Source: Actinomycetota bacterium (GTDB taxonomy: Bacteria; Actinomycetota; Actinomycetes; Nanopelagicales; Nanopelagicaceae). From it: DNA of 44,068 bases. The translations under genes and the position numbers were made by a program. Below are positions 1-8,296 of this stretch, in pieces; within the stretch, counting starts at the first letter, position 1; every line of letters starts with the position of its first letter. Under the pieces are notes generated by a model. That model had not been told where the DNA came from. It made no database searches and saw nothing but the letters and a program-made list of their open reading frames with translations. Where the stretch lies: contig CANFRP010000010.1 of NCBI GenBank assembly GCA_947449535.1, positions 1 to 44,068 on the forward strand, given 5' to 3'.

Positions 1-897
1 AAGGACGATTCCATCGACCCCCATCTTTGCCAAAGTCTTAGCATCTTCTACGGACTGGACGCCTTTGACAATAATGGGACCCTGCCAGACTTTCTGGAGC
101 CACTTCACATCATCAAAGGAAATTGCAGGCGAAAATATTGCTGCGGCAAGTTCAACGAGGGACTTATCCCAACCGCGAAATGCTGCAAATTCCAATTTCT
201 TAGTAGTGAACAAATTAATCCACCAGACAGGTTTGCGCGCGATCGCAAATACGGTCGCGAGTCGAATACGCGGTGGGATTGTCAGACCATTTCGAAGATC
301 ACGAATACGTAGACCACTCACTGGTGTATCAACAGTAAGAATAAGCGCTTCAAAACCAGCATCGCGTGCTTGCTTGATAACCGCAAGACTGTCATCGCGA
401 TTTTGCATGACATAGAGTTGGAACCACTTGCGGCCATTAGGAACAGCAGCAGTTAATTCTGCCGGTGATGTGGTGCCCATAGTGGAGAGGGAATAGATCA
501 AATTATTATTTGCGGCCGCACTGGCTACTGCCGGCTCACCCACGTGATGCATTAAGCGGGTGTATCCAGTCGGTGCGAAAATAATAGGGAGATCAACTTT
601 CTTTCCAAAGATGGTTTCTGATGGGTCAACAGTCGAAACATCTCTTAACGTGCGTGAATTAAATTGCACTCTATGCAACGCATTTGTGGATCTGGCATAA
701 CCCATCTCATCAAGCGCAGATCCTTCGACATAGTCATAAACAACTTTGGGGACTCGCTTGCGCGCTGCTCGCGCCAAATCATGGATCGTCTGTGCCTTTT
801 TCGTCGCTGATTTGCGGCGACCGAGTGAGGGTAACTTCCAATCAATCAGCGAATAGAAGTAAGGGAGGTTGGGGAAATTCCTCTTGGATTTAATCAC
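1..897 (-). CDS. lldD: FMN-dependent alpha-hydroxy-acid (L-lactate) dehydrogenase, C-terminus cut by window edge
   Basis: I translated this frame by hand on the minus strand. It reads YDYVEGSALDE near the N-terminus, then FAPTGYTRLMHH, QLYVMQNRDDS, LTVDTPVSGLR and, near the edge, GPIIVKGVQSVEDA, where the lysine is the usual FMN/active-site Lys of the LldD / glycolate-oxidase family. The family oxidises L-2-hydroxyacids to 2-ketoacids. The catalytic His/Arg region near the C-terminus lies outside the window. The start is uncertain: GTG at 897 gives an N-terminus beginning IKSKRNFPNLPYF; the frame stays open further up into the upstream gene. The gene follows the ABC ATPase gene by 17 bp, so it is probably the last known gene of the transporter operon. 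L-lactate is an end product of the fucose route encoded nearby, so L-lactate oxidation is the most economical role; other 2-hydroxyacids are possible. Confidence 0.82.
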   Translation of the reverse strand, partial: MIKSKRNFPNLPYFYSLIDWKLPSLGRRKSATKKAQTIHDLARAARKRVPKVVYDYVEGSALDEMGYARSTNALHRVQFNSRTLRDVSTVDPSETIFGKKVDLPIIFAPTGYTRLMHHVGEPAVASAAANNNLIYSLSTMGTTSPAELTAAVPNGRKWFQLYVMQNRDDSLAVIKQARDAGFEALILTVDTPVSGLRIRDLRNGLTIPPRIRLATVFAIARKPVWWINLFTTKKLEFAAFRGWDKSLVELAAAIFSPAISFDDVKWLQKVWQGPIIVKGVQSVEDAKTLAKMGVDGIVL

Positions 898-914
898 TTG
901 TAGCTCGATATCAC

Positions 915-2420
915 CTATGCGGAATGAATCGCGGTCATGATTCCACGAGACATCGTCGTGTAATCCTTCGAGTTATCCAGGTCGCCAACAAGCTGGTAAT
1001 CGCGCATCACCAAAATGCGATCGGCGAGCGAAATCATTTCTGCCAAGTCGCTGGAGATCAAAATGATAGATAAGCCCTCATTGGCTAATTCGACGATCAA
1101 CTCGTGGAAGGAGGCCTTTGTTCGGACATCCACACCCACTGTTGGCTCATCAATAATGAGAATTTTTGTATCGGCAGCCAACCACTTAGACACGCTTACT
1201 TTCTGTTGATTTCCGCCAGAGAGCGTTCCTGCTAATTGATTATTATCGACAACTTTGATTCCTAAGCGATCGACGTATTTAGTAGAAACGGAATCTTCTT
1301 CTTGGAAGGAGATAACTCCCAGCTTCTTTAATATCTTGGAGAGAATGGTGACTGAGATATTTTTGCGCACTGGGAAATCGAGGAAGAGGCCCTCTTCTTT
1401 CCGGTTCTCAGTGACATAACCGATTCGGTGCTTGTGGAGCGCATCGCGCAAGCTCTTAATTTCGACAACCTGCCCATTGAGCTTTAGTTCGCCGCTTGAA
1501 ATTCCATGCAGGCCAAGGACGCTTCGAGCGAGCTCAGAGCGACCCGCACCGACCAGACCATACATTCCAAGAACTTCTCCTGGATAAAGGGACATCGAAA
1601 TTTTCTCGTGGCCAAGTGCTGTATGAATATCGGTTAGTTGCATAACTGGCTCTACTGAGCGATTTACTTTACGTAGTTCAACTTTGCGATCTGCTAAGTG
1701 GCGACCAACCATTGCATCAACGATCTCGCCTTGCTTATATTCAGAAAGTGGCTTTGATTCCAAAATGCTTTCACCATCTCGCAATACCGTGACGGTGTCA
1801 CAGATTTCATAGACTTCTTCGAGTTTGTGGCTAACGAATAGAACCGCTGTGCCAGATTCCTTCAGCCGCTTAATTACATCAAATAGCTTGATTGTTTCAC
1901 CGCTTGTGATTGAAGCAGTTGGTTCATCCAACAAAATGATCTGAGCATTAGTAACCAGAGCTTTCGCAATCTCTACCAATTGCATTTGTGCAACTGAGAG
2001 ATTCTTTACCCGCTCGTTCAGGTCAATATCAAAACCAAGTGTTTCTAGAGCTTGGCGTGCTAAGCGTGTGCGCTCAGCACGATCAACAATTCCAAATTTA
2101 GTAGGTGGGTGGTGAAGCGTGATGTTCTCTTCAACTGAGAATTCAGGGATCAAGTTGCGCTCTTGGTGCACAACAGCAATGCCAGCATCTGTGGCTTCGA
2201 CCGGTGAATTGAAGAATTTCTCTTCGCCATTTGTCTTGAGGACACCAGAGTCAGCGCGATAGACGCCAGTAATAATTTTGATGAGGGTGGACTTTCCGGC
2301 ACCATTTTCGCCGAGAAGCGCGTGAACAGATCCACCTTTCATGGTGAGATTTACTTCGTTGAGCGCTTTAACGCCAGGAAATGATTTCGATACTTTCTCG
2401 ATCCGAAGTTCGGTATTCAT
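915..2420 (-). CDS. Sugar ABC importer ATPase (two-domain, RbsA/MglA/AraG type)
   Basis: A 501-residue tandem ATPase. The first nucleotide-binding half has a Walker A motif (GENGAGKST, about residue 37), signature region SVAQMQLVEIAKAL and Walker B IILLDEPTAS. The second half has a degenerate Walker A region (GLVGAGRSELAR), signature LSGGNQQKVSVSKWL and Walker B ILIIDEPTVGVD. The weak first P-loop of the second half is normal for this carbohydrate-uptake (CUT2) family. The ATG overlaps the stop of the upstream permease gene by 4 bp. It energises the importer formed with the two permeases and the binding protein. Substrate cannot be read from the ATPase; the surrounding enzymes suggest L-fucose and/or a pentose. 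Confidence 0.93.
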   Translation of the reverse strand: MNTELRIEKVSKSFPGVKALNEVNLTMKGGSVHALLGENGAGKSTLIKIITGVYRADSGVLKTNGEEKFFNSPVEATDAGIAVVHQERNLIPEFSVEENITLHHPPTKFGIVDRAERTRLARQALETLGFDIDLNERVKNLSVAQMQLVEIAKALVTNAQIILLDEPTASITSGETIKLFDVIKRLKESGTAVLFVSHKLEEVYEICDTVTVLRDGESILESKPLSEYKQGEIVDAMVGRHLADRKVELRKVNRSVEPVMQLTDIHTALGHEKISMSLYPGEVLGMYGLVGAGRSELARSVLGLHGISSGELKLNGQVVEIKSLRDALHKHRIGYVTENRKEEGLFLDFPVRKNISVTILSKILKKLGVISFQEEDSVSTKYVDRLGIKVVDNNQLAGTLSGGNQQKVSVSKWLAADTKILIIDEPTVGVDVRTKASFHELIVELANEGLSIILISSDLAEMISLADRILVMRDYQLVGDLDNSKDYTTMSRGIMTAIHSA

Positions 2421-3400
2421 GCTGCAACCTTCCGTCCTTCTCGCGCACGTTCGCTTCGACGACGTCGTAATTCGCTGAGAGCTACTGTGGAGAGAACAAC
2501 AACACCGACGGTGAGGCTGACGATGCTGGGATCTAGTGAATATTGAGCACGCGCGATATCGACTAGGCGCACAACGCCCGCTGCGACGACAGTTCCGTAA
2601 ATTGCGACCGTTCCACCCGCCATCAATACTCCACCGATGATTGGCGCAGCAAATGATGCAAGCATCCAGTCGCCACCAATCGAGCGATTGATTCCAGGAA
2701 GCGATGAGATAGTAATAATTGCGGCAATACCGACTAGCGCTCCAGAAAGTGTGTGAGCGATAAAGACTGACTTTCCATTAGAGATTCCAGAGAGACGTGC
2801 TGCTAATGCATTTCCGCCAGTAGCAAGTACCCGGCGGCCCGTCGATGTGCGACTGAAGAACAAGGAGAGAATCACCGATGTAGCGATTGCGATAACGAGA
2901 ATTAATGGGAAGCCAAGAATGTTCTTGGCGCCAAAGTCAGGCAATGATTTTGGATAGGCATCGATAGTAAATGTGCGGACCAAGCGATACTGGAATCCAA
3001 GGAGAATAGTCATTGTTCCCAAAGTAATAATGAAACCGTTGAGCTGTGTGACCACTACAAGAAAACCATTGATGGCGCCCATTGCAGTAGCCGATAAGAA
3101 ACCAATAAGAAGTGCGAGCCAAATTGGATAATGGTGATCGGCCATCAGTACCGCCATGATTGCAGCAGATACGCCACCCATAGCTCCAACCGCTAAGTTC
3201 ATCTGGCCAATTGCGAGCACAACCATTTGCGCCATTCCGATAACAATCGGCACCGCAAGGTAGGTAAGGAATCCTTGAAGTGATTCGCGGCTAAGGAGTA
3301 CGCCGTGAGAAGTCGCAACTAATAGGAGAAATCCAAGAACGAAGATCGCCGTGAGGGATAACTCAGTTGCGCGATGGCGGAAGAGCGCCTTGAAGTTCAT
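2417..3400 (-). CDS. Sugar ABC importer permease (RbsC type)
   Basis: A 327-residue polytopic membrane protein with about 8-10 hydrophobic segments and the family signature GANALAARLSGI-like segment (GGNALAARLSGISNGK, about residues 196-211), typical of ribose/galactose/AI-2 type permeases. The C-terminus is basic (RRRRSERAREGRK). It overlaps both neighbours by 4 bp (permease upstream, ATPase downstream), which indicates translational coupling. With the second permease it should form a heterodimeric channel. Substrate is inferred only from context. Confidence 0.92.
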   Translation of the reverse strand: MNFKALFRHRATELSLTAIFVLGFLLLVATSHGVLLSRESLQGFLTYLAVPIVIGMAQMVVLAIGQMNLAVGAMGGVSAAIMAVLMADHHYPIWLALLIGFLSATAMGAINGFLVVVTQLNGFIITLGTMTILLGFQYRLVRTFTIDAYPKSLPDFGAKNILGFPLILVIAIATSVILSLFFSRTSTGRRVLATGGNALAARLSGISNGKSVFIAHTLSGALVGIAAIITISSLPGINRSIGGDWMLASFAAPIIGGVLMAGGTVAIYGTVVAAGVVRLVDIARAQYSLDPSIVSLTVGVVVLSTVALSELRRRRSERAREGRKVAA

Positions 3401-4425
3401 GTTCGGCCTCTCATTCGAATCGAAGTAAACATTTTCTGTATTTGTCCAAGCGATAGAGCGGTGAGAAGTACTAGGCCGAGTGCAATATTGAGTGTCTCAA
3501 GTCCAATGCCTTGCACCGAAAGTCCTTGGCGAATAACGAGAGTCAACATGGTGCCGATAAATGTGCCGAGAACTTGTACTGCGCCACCGACTAGAAGTGT
3601 TCCGCCAAGCACTGGGCCAAGGAATGAAGGCAACATAAATTGTGATCCAATGGAGGCGGTAAATGATCCATTTGTGAAAGCCAACATTACGCCGGCTAGT
3701 GCGGCGAGCAATCCAGAAAGTGTGTGCGCCATAATCACGCGACGATCAACTGGAATACCAGAAAGCTTTGCGGCGCGAAGATTAGATCCGGTAGCGAGAA
3801 GCTCGCGACCCATGCGAGTCTTTGCATACATAAATCCAACAAGAATCAATGCGATGATCGCAGGGACCAACATCATCGGAAATACTCTTGGGCCACAATG
3901 TCCGGCGATGCAATATTGATGAAGGCTGGTATTTCTCCAATATTCCATTCCGGCAGGCTTTGTAGTGAATGCAGCTGTGGCTCCAGTAAATGTGACATAA
4001 ATAAATGTCACAAATCCAAGGAGCGCGAAATCCATCGCAAGGGTCACAATGAAAGCATTTACTTGGGATTTAACGATCATCCAGCCAGTGATTGCGCCAA
4101 GTAGTGCGCCAGTGACTAAGCCAATGAGAAGACCTGGAATTAACGCTAAGTGCCAATATTGATAGGAAGCACCGGCAGCAAGGGCCGCGACTGCAGCCAT
4201 ACGGCCAACAGCTAAGTTGAGGTGGCCAATAGATAGTGCACAGAGTTGTGCTAATCCAATAACAGTAAGAACTGCGCCATCACGAAGTAATGGATAAATA
4301 ACAAAGTCAGTACTAAAGAAAGCGCTGTTCTTCATTCCGAAATAAAGGAATAGACCAACAGTGAGCAGTGTCAGTACTACGCGTTGATCACCAACGATAC
4401 GTCGGATTCGGGTGAGTGGACTCAT
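3397..4425 (-). CDS. Sugar ABC importer permease (RbsC type, second)
   Basis: A 342-residue multi-pass membrane protein of the same family as the next gene, with the signature TGSNLRAAKLSGIPVDRR (about residues 211-228) and another conserved stretch MAHTLSGLLAALAG. An unusual insertion between transmembrane segments contains two cysteines (HQYCIAGHCG, about residue 150) in a likely extracytoplasmic loop, which could form a disulfide; the paralogous permease lacks it. The start ATG overlaps the stop of the upstream dehydratase gene by 4 bp. Two non-identical permeases plus one fused ATPase is a common CUT2 layout. Confidence 0.91.
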   Translation of the reverse strand: MSPLTRIRRIVGDQRVVLTLLTVGLFLYFGMKNSAFFSTDFVIYPLLRDGAVLTVIGLAQLCALSIGHLNLAVGRMAAVAALAAGASYQYWHLALIPGLLIGLVTGALLGAITGWMIVKSQVNAFIVTLAMDFALLGFVTFIYVTFTGATAAFTTKPAGMEYWRNTSLHQYCIAGHCGPRVFPMMLVPAIIALILVGFMYAKTRMGRELLATGSNLRAAKLSGIPVDRRVIMAHTLSGLLAALAGVMLAFTNGSFTASIGSQFMLPSFLGPVLGGTLLVGGAVQVLGTFIGTMLTLVIRQGLSVQGIGLETLNIALGLVLLTALSLGQIQKMFTSIRMRGRT

Positions 4426-5510
4426 GAGATTCTCAATCCTTCAATGGCATCGAAATTCCAATCGATACCCAAGCCTGGAGTTGTAGGTGCGATGGCATGT
4501 CCATTCTCGATCTTCATTTGAGTGTGAGTGATACCGCGAAGTTGTGGAATATGTTCTACATAAAGGCCATTAGGAATAGCGGCAGTCAAACTGACATGAA
4601 TCTCCATCAGGAAATGTGGGCAGACTTTGACGTTAAATGCTTCGGCCATGTGTGCCACTTTAAGCCATGGTGTTATTCCACCAACGCGAGCGACATCCAC
4701 TTGCACGATCCCGACTGCTTCTTGGTGAAGGTACTGCTGGAATTGCATCGCGGAATACATCGTCTCACCTACGGCGACGGGAATTGATGTCGACTTCGCA
4801 AGCGCTGCATGGCCAGTGACGTCATCTGCTGGAAGCGGCTCTTCAAACCAGAAGAGATCGATCGGTTCAAATGCCTGGGCACGTCGCTTTGCTTCAGCGA
4901 CCGTAAAAGAAGTGTTGGCATCGACCATGATGTGCATCTTGTTGCCAACTTCTGCGCGTACTGCTACTAGCCGTTCGACATCTTCATGAACGTTTGGCTT
5001 GCCAACTTTAAGTTTTACGCCGGGCCATCCCTTTGCTTGCGATGCCTTCGCGCCAGCAACTAATTCTTCTGTGGTGAGATGTAGCCAGCCGCCTTCAGTG
5101 TCATACAACGGAACGCGATCTCTAAATCCGCCTGCTACAACGGCCAAACTTTGATTTGCGCGCTTGCACTTGAGATCCCAGATTGCGGTATCAATGGCAG
5201 CCATTGCAAGTGAAGAAATCGCACCTGTCTCTGTTGCGCGAGTGGAATAATAAATTTCATTCCATACTTTTTCTACATTACGAGAATCCATCCCAATGAG
5301 CTTGGGGACTAAGTAATCGCGGAGCATTGCTAGTACCGCGGTACCACCTGTGCCGATTGTGTAGGAATAGCCCACGCCTTCTAGTCCATCATCAGTCTTG
5401 ATGCGCACAAAAGGGGTCTCTTGCTTTAAGAATGCTTGAACGGAATCGGTACGAACAGTCTCGACCGGAATATCAATTAAGAAAGCTTCTGCGGATGTGA
5501 TGATGCTCAA
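4422..5510 (-). CDS. Enolase-superfamily (mandelate racemase subgroup) sugar-acid dehydratase or racemase
   Basis: A 362-residue protein with the enolase-superfamily capping domain (residues 1-130) and barrel. Expected catalytic and metal residues are visible: K-x-K at K166/K168 (GVKLKVG), metal ligands D197 (VDAN), E223 (WFEEP) and E249 (VGET), and H299 (CPHFLMEIH) as the likely second base. This pattern fits acid-sugar dehydratases of the mandelate racemase subgroup. The exact substrate is not recognisable. It is translationally coupled to the sugar permease genes rather than to the second dehydratase at 8293-9591, so it may handle a different imported acid sugar or the D-arabinonate branch. 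A racemase or cycloisomerase activity cannot be excluded. Confidence 0.85.
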   Translation of the reverse strand: MSIITSAEAFLIDIPVETVRTDSVQAFLKQETPFVRIKTDDGLEGVGYSYTIGTGGTAVLAMLRDYLVPKLIGMDSRNVEKVWNEIYYSTRATETGAISSLAMAAIDTAIWDLKCKRANQSLAVVAGGFRDRVPLYDTEGGWLHLTTEELVAGAKASQAKGWPGVKLKVGKPNVHEDVERLVAVRAEVGNKMHIMVDANTSFTVAEAKRRAQAFEPIDLFWFEEPLPADDVTGHAALAKSTSIPVAVGETMYSAMQFQQYLHQEAVGIVQVDVARVGGITPWLKVAHMAEAFNVKVCPHFLMEIHVSLTAAIPNGLYVEHIPQLRGITHTQMKIENGHAIAPTTPGLGIDWNFDAIEGLRIS

Positions 5511-5585
5511 CGGAGAAGACCTTTCTAAGAAAAAATATGAAAGTTATTTGTAGAACCAGTATTACAACTTGCCTTAAATTGAATT

Positions 5586-5620
5586 CGGGCGGTTCATACC
5601 CCTCGGATATGAACCGCCCG
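5586..5620 (-). terminator. Strong stem-loop after the binding-protein gene
   Basis: A perfect 13-bp inverted repeat (5586-5598 with 5608-5620, stem CGGGCGGTTCATA) around a 9-nt loop lies 15 bp beyond the binding-protein stop and about 75 bp before the next gene of the operon. There is no clean U-tract on the minus strand. It more likely stabilises the binding-protein mRNA 3' end, or partly attenuates readthrough, than acts as a full terminator. Confidence 0.75.
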
Positions 5621-5634
5621 TCATCAACTATCTA

Positions 5635-6672
5635 TTACTTACAGGTCATGTACTTCGTCTGGAAATCCTTAAGGATCTGCTTAGAAGTAGCCATGCGTGT
5701 TGTGTTGTATGTTCCAACATTTGCCTTGGTTACAAGGAATGAACCGGAGTCTACGTAGAGACCTGGTGTCTTCATTGTGCAAGCTTTTGAACCAAGTGCA
5801 GCCATAACCCATGAACCAACGTAGCCCTGACCCCAAGGGTTCTGAACTACTGTTCCTGAGATTGTTCCTGACTTAATTGCTGACAAGATCTTTGGATCAT
5901 CATCAATTGCAATTACCTTGATTGGAAGCTTTGTTGAAGCAACAGATTGTGTTGCAGCAACAGCTGGGTTGTAAGCAGTTGTAACGATTCCGTTAATCTG
6001 CTTGCCCTTTGCAGCTACGAGGTCTGAAACAGCCTTTGTAGCAGTCTGAAGGTCAGTATCGATATCTGTGATGGTTGTAAGAAGCTTTACTTTTCCGCCA
6101 GTTTCAGCGATTGCCTTCTTAACGCCATCCATACGACGGATGGTGTTTGCATCTACAGCATTACCTGTGAGGTGAACGAGGTTACCCTTGCCACCCATTT
6201 GAGTAATAACAGCCTTAGCTGCGAGGTATGCAGCCTTACCGGTATCGGTTGAGAGACAGAAATCAGCTGAGTTCTTCTGTGGCTCCTTGACGATGTCATA
6301 TCCACCAGGGCATGAAGCGAGTGATCCGACAGCGAATCCCTTTGCCTTCAAGTTAGAGAATGTTGTGTTGATATCTGATGGTGAAACACCAAAGAGACCA
6401 AATGCGTTGTATCCCTGAGCAGCTAGTGAATCAATAGCAGCATTCTGCTTTGTCTGATCCCATTCGCCGGTCTCGTTAAATACTGTGCCACCAATCTTGA
6501 ATTCAGTAGCAGCAGCTTTGCCGCCAGCGATCCAAGGCTGGAAGTAAGGGTGAGCTCCACCTGGAACGAGAGCTACCTTAATCTTTGAAAAATCAGGAGT
6601 TGCAGCAAAAGCTGATGCTGGAACAACAAGAGCAAGAGCGAGAATTCCCGCTACTAGCGACTTCTTCTTCAT
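5635..6672 (-). CDS. Sugar ABC importer substrate-binding protein (periplasmic-binding-protein type 1)
   Basis: This start begins MKKKSLVAGILALAL, a classic signal peptide ending near ASAFA (about residue 22). It is chosen because AAAGGAC sits about 7 nt upstream; an ATG eight codons earlier has no such site. The mature part has the two-lobe sugar-binding fold of the ribose/galactose class (FSKIKVALVPGGAHPYF at its start, IKVIAIDDDPKI and SGTISGTVVQNPWGQG in the second lobe). There is no lipobox cysteine after the signal peptide, so how the protein stays at the cell surface is unclear. The gene heads the transporter operon. Its 5' region carries two copies of the putative GntR operator. Confidence 0.9.
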   Translation of the reverse strand: MKKKSLVAGILALALVVPASAFAATPDFSKIKVALVPGGAHPYFQPWIAGGKAAATEFKIGGTVFNETGEWDQTKQNAAIDSLAAQGYNAFGLFGVSPSDINTTFSNLKAKGFAVGSLASCPGGYDIVKEPQKNSADFCLSTDTGKAAYLAAKAVITQMGGKGNLVHLTGNAVDANTIRRMDGVKKAIAETGGKVKLLTTITDIDTDLQTATKAVSDLVAAKGKQINGIVTTAYNPAVAATQSVASTKLPIKVIAIDDDPKILSAIKSGTISGTVVQNPWGQGYVGSWVMAALGSKACTMKTPGLYVDSGSFLVTKANVGTYNTTRMATSKQILKDFQTKYMTCK

Positions 6673-6721
6673 GCAGTGTCCTTTCGAGTTCATCATTGAA
6701 TCCGCTAGGAGCTCAGCCTTC

Positions 6722-6736
6722 GAGATCCTATAGGAA
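6722..6736. promoter_or_regulatory. Putative GntR operator site 1 (TCCTATAGGA palindrome)
   Basis: The sequence GAGATCCTATAGGAA contains a perfect 10-bp palindrome, TCCTATAGGA, at 6726-6735, about 55 bp upstream of the binding-protein start. AGATCCTATA is shared with the site at 6805-6818 (reverse complement) and the site at 9641-9656. Assignment to the neighbouring GntR/FCD regulator is inference. Confidence 0.5.
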
Positions 6737-6753
6737 GTGGTTAAGGTGGAGCA

Positions 6754-6778
6754 TTGCCTAGAAAGGGCCCTTAGGCAA
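6754..6778. repeat. Nested inverted repeat in the binding-protein leader region
   Basis: TTGCCTA (6754-6760) and TAGGCAA (6772-6778) form an outer inverted repeat. A palindrome, AAGGGCCCTT (6763-6772), sits between them and shares its last base with the right arm. It lies between the two putative GntR sites. It could be a second regulator's site or an RNA hairpin at the end of the regulator transcript; no U-tract follows. Confidence 0.45.
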
Positions 6779-6804
6779 GGAAGTTTGGTAACGGTTTTAT
6801 AACA

Positions 6805-6818
6805 AAACTATAGGATCT
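6805..6818. promoter_or_regulatory. Putative GntR operator site 2
   Basis: AAACTATAGGATCT contains CTATAG and matches the reverse complement of site 1 over CTATAGGATCT. A TATAAAA-like stretch lies close by on the minus strand, so binding here could block the transporter promoter. It is 132-145 bp upstream of the binding-protein start codon. Confidence 0.45.
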
Positions 6819-6857
6819 GCGGAGATCATGCACGATCTCGCAATGAGGCGTGAAGGG

Positions 6858-7532
6858 TTACCCCTGCTTCAGGATGAAGGGCAGGATGCGATCTCGAGAG
6901 TTTTCCAAGTGCTCAGTCATCGCCTCACGCGCAGCTTTAGCGTCGCGGGACAACATCGCTTTAAAAATCATGCTGTGCTCTTTTATCGCAAGCTTTTGCA
7001 CTGGGGCCGAAGTTGGATTGAGGCGGAAGAGATGAAGGTGGCAGTGAGAGCGCTTGTAGGCAGCGTCCATAAAAGTATTGCCAGAAAGCGTGACGATTAA
7101 TGAGTGGAATCGCTGATCGTGCTCACTCACGCTTCGGTAAGCAGAATACTTCTCGCCGGTAGTAATTTTTTTAGCAAAATTGAGTTCGGCTTTGAGTTTC
7201 TCTTCCCCTTCTACGGTCAAAAGTTTGGTGGCGGTCTCGATAGCTCGAGGCTCGATCATAAATCGAAATTCGTAAAGCTCAATCAATTCATTGAGTGTTA
7301 ATACTGGAGTAGCGGAATATCCCGTAAGTGGCTTTCGCACGACAAGATCATCGGATTCCAGGCGCGCGAGTGCTTCCCGAATTGGGGTTTGCGAAACTTT
7401 GAGATCGCGCGCAAGGCCATCAATCGATACGCGCTCTCCAGGTTGGATCGCATGATCCATCAATAAGGATTTGATCGATTCATATATTTCATCGGTCAAT
7501 ACCGCGCGGATTGCTTCTTTCTTGCTGGTCAT
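6858..7532 (-). CDS. GntR-family transcriptional regulator, FCD subfamily
   Basis: A 224-residue protein with an N-terminal winged helix-turn-helix (about residues 10-78, including VSIDGLARDLKVSQTPIREALARLE) and an all-helical C-terminal FCD effector domain (about 85-215). Possible metal or ligand residues of FCD domains are visible as EHDQRFH, a HCHLH stretch and KEHS. FCD regulators commonly sense sugar acids or other carboxylates, so an intermediate such as L-fuconate or a 2-keto-3-deoxy acid is a reasonable effector (inference). The gene lies 20 bp after the SDR gene and probably belongs to the operon starting at 9591. It likely controls both the divergent operon and the transporter through the AGATCCTATA sites. 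Confidence 0.9.
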   Translation of the reverse strand: MTSKKEAIRAVLTDEIYESIKSLLMDHAIQPGERVSIDGLARDLKVSQTPIREALARLESDDLVVRKPLTGYSATPVLTLNELIELYEFRFMIEPRAIETATKLLTVEGEEKLKAELNFAKKITTGEKYSAYRSVSEHDQRFHSLIVTLSGNTFMDAAYKRSHCHLHLFRLNPTSAPVQKLAIKEHSMIFKAMLSRDAKAAREAMTEHLENSRDRILPFILKQG

Positions 7533-7552
7533 AGGGAAGGACTTTACTGGTA

Positions 7553-8296
7553 TTACTTAGGAATTCGAAGTCCCTGCATTCCCCCATCAACTGCGAGTGA
7601 AGTACCAGTTGTTGAGCTCTGCATGGGGCTTGCGAGATAACAAATAGCGCTAGCAACTTCATCTGCGCTGACTAGTCGACCCATTGGTTGACGTGCCTCA
7701 AGTGCAGTGCGCTCGGCAGCAGGATTAGCAGCCTGATCTAACAATCGCTTCACCCAGGGCGTATCTGCAGTTCCGGGATTAACACAATTCACGCGAACTC
7801 CATCGACCAAATGATCATTTGCCATTGCAAGAGTTAAGGAGAGAACTGCCCCTTTGGTGGCGCTATAAATGGCGCGCTTGGGAATACCTGCGGTGGCAGC
7901 TACAGAACAAGTATTCACAATTGCGGCGTGCTTGCTCTTGCGCAGTAATGGAAGGGCAGCACGAGATGTGCGAACTAATCCAACAACATTGACATTAAGA
8001 ACCCGGGTCCAATCTTCATCAGGCGAAGTTTCGACGGTTCCAACTGCGCTGATGCCAGCGTTATTTATCAAAATATCAAGGGAGGAAATCTGTGAAAAAG
8101 CCTTGTTCACAGATTCCGCATCTCCGATATCGCACTGGATCCACTGTGCGACTTGGCCCATCTCCCCCTCGTTGAGATCTAGACCAAAAACTTTTGCGCC
8201 CCGTACTTGCAACATTTGTGCAGTAGCGAGTCCGATACCGGAACCCGCTCCTGTCACTGCAGCAGTAAGGCCATCAAAATCTTTTCCGTAGTTCAT
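7553..8296 (-). CDS. SDR oxidoreductase, probable 2-keto-3-deoxy-L-fuconate dehydrogenase
   Basis: A 247-residue classical short-chain dehydrogenase: cofactor loop [10 protein letters not shown] (about 15-24), an acidic residue at the end of strand 2 (FGLDLNEG) favouring NAD+, NNAGIS, catalytic Ser/Tyr/Lys in NTCSVAA and YSATKGA. The start overlaps the L-fuconate dehydratase stop by 4 bp, so the product most likely acts on that enzyme's product. In the known non-phosphorylating L-fucose route this step oxidises C4 of 2-keto-3-deoxy-L-fuconate to the 2,4-diketo acid. Family membership is certain; the substrate is inferred from coupling and from the diketo-acid hydrolase gene at 16796-17650. 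Confidence 0.88.
   Translation of the reverse strand: MNYGKDFDGLTAAVTGAGSGIGLATAQMLQVRGAKVFGLDLNEGEMGQVAQWIQCDIGDAESVNKAFSQISSLDILINNAGISAVGTVETSPDEDWTRVLNVNVVGLVRTSRAALPLLRKSKHAAIVNTCSVAATAGIPKRAIYSATKGAVLSLTLAMANDHLVDGVRVNCVNPGTADTPWVKRLLDQAANPAAERTALEARQPMGRLVSADEVASAICYLASPMQSSTTGTSLAVDGGMQGLRIPK

Noticed and set aside
65-415. Plus-strand open frame of 116 codons
   Set aside because: It is antisense to the FMN-dependent hydroxyacid dehydrogenase, whose family motifs are clear; the product looks like no protein family.
3374-3919. Plus-strand open frame of 181 codons opposite the permease gene
   Set aside because: Shadow of the permease codons; compositionally odd and with no start signals.
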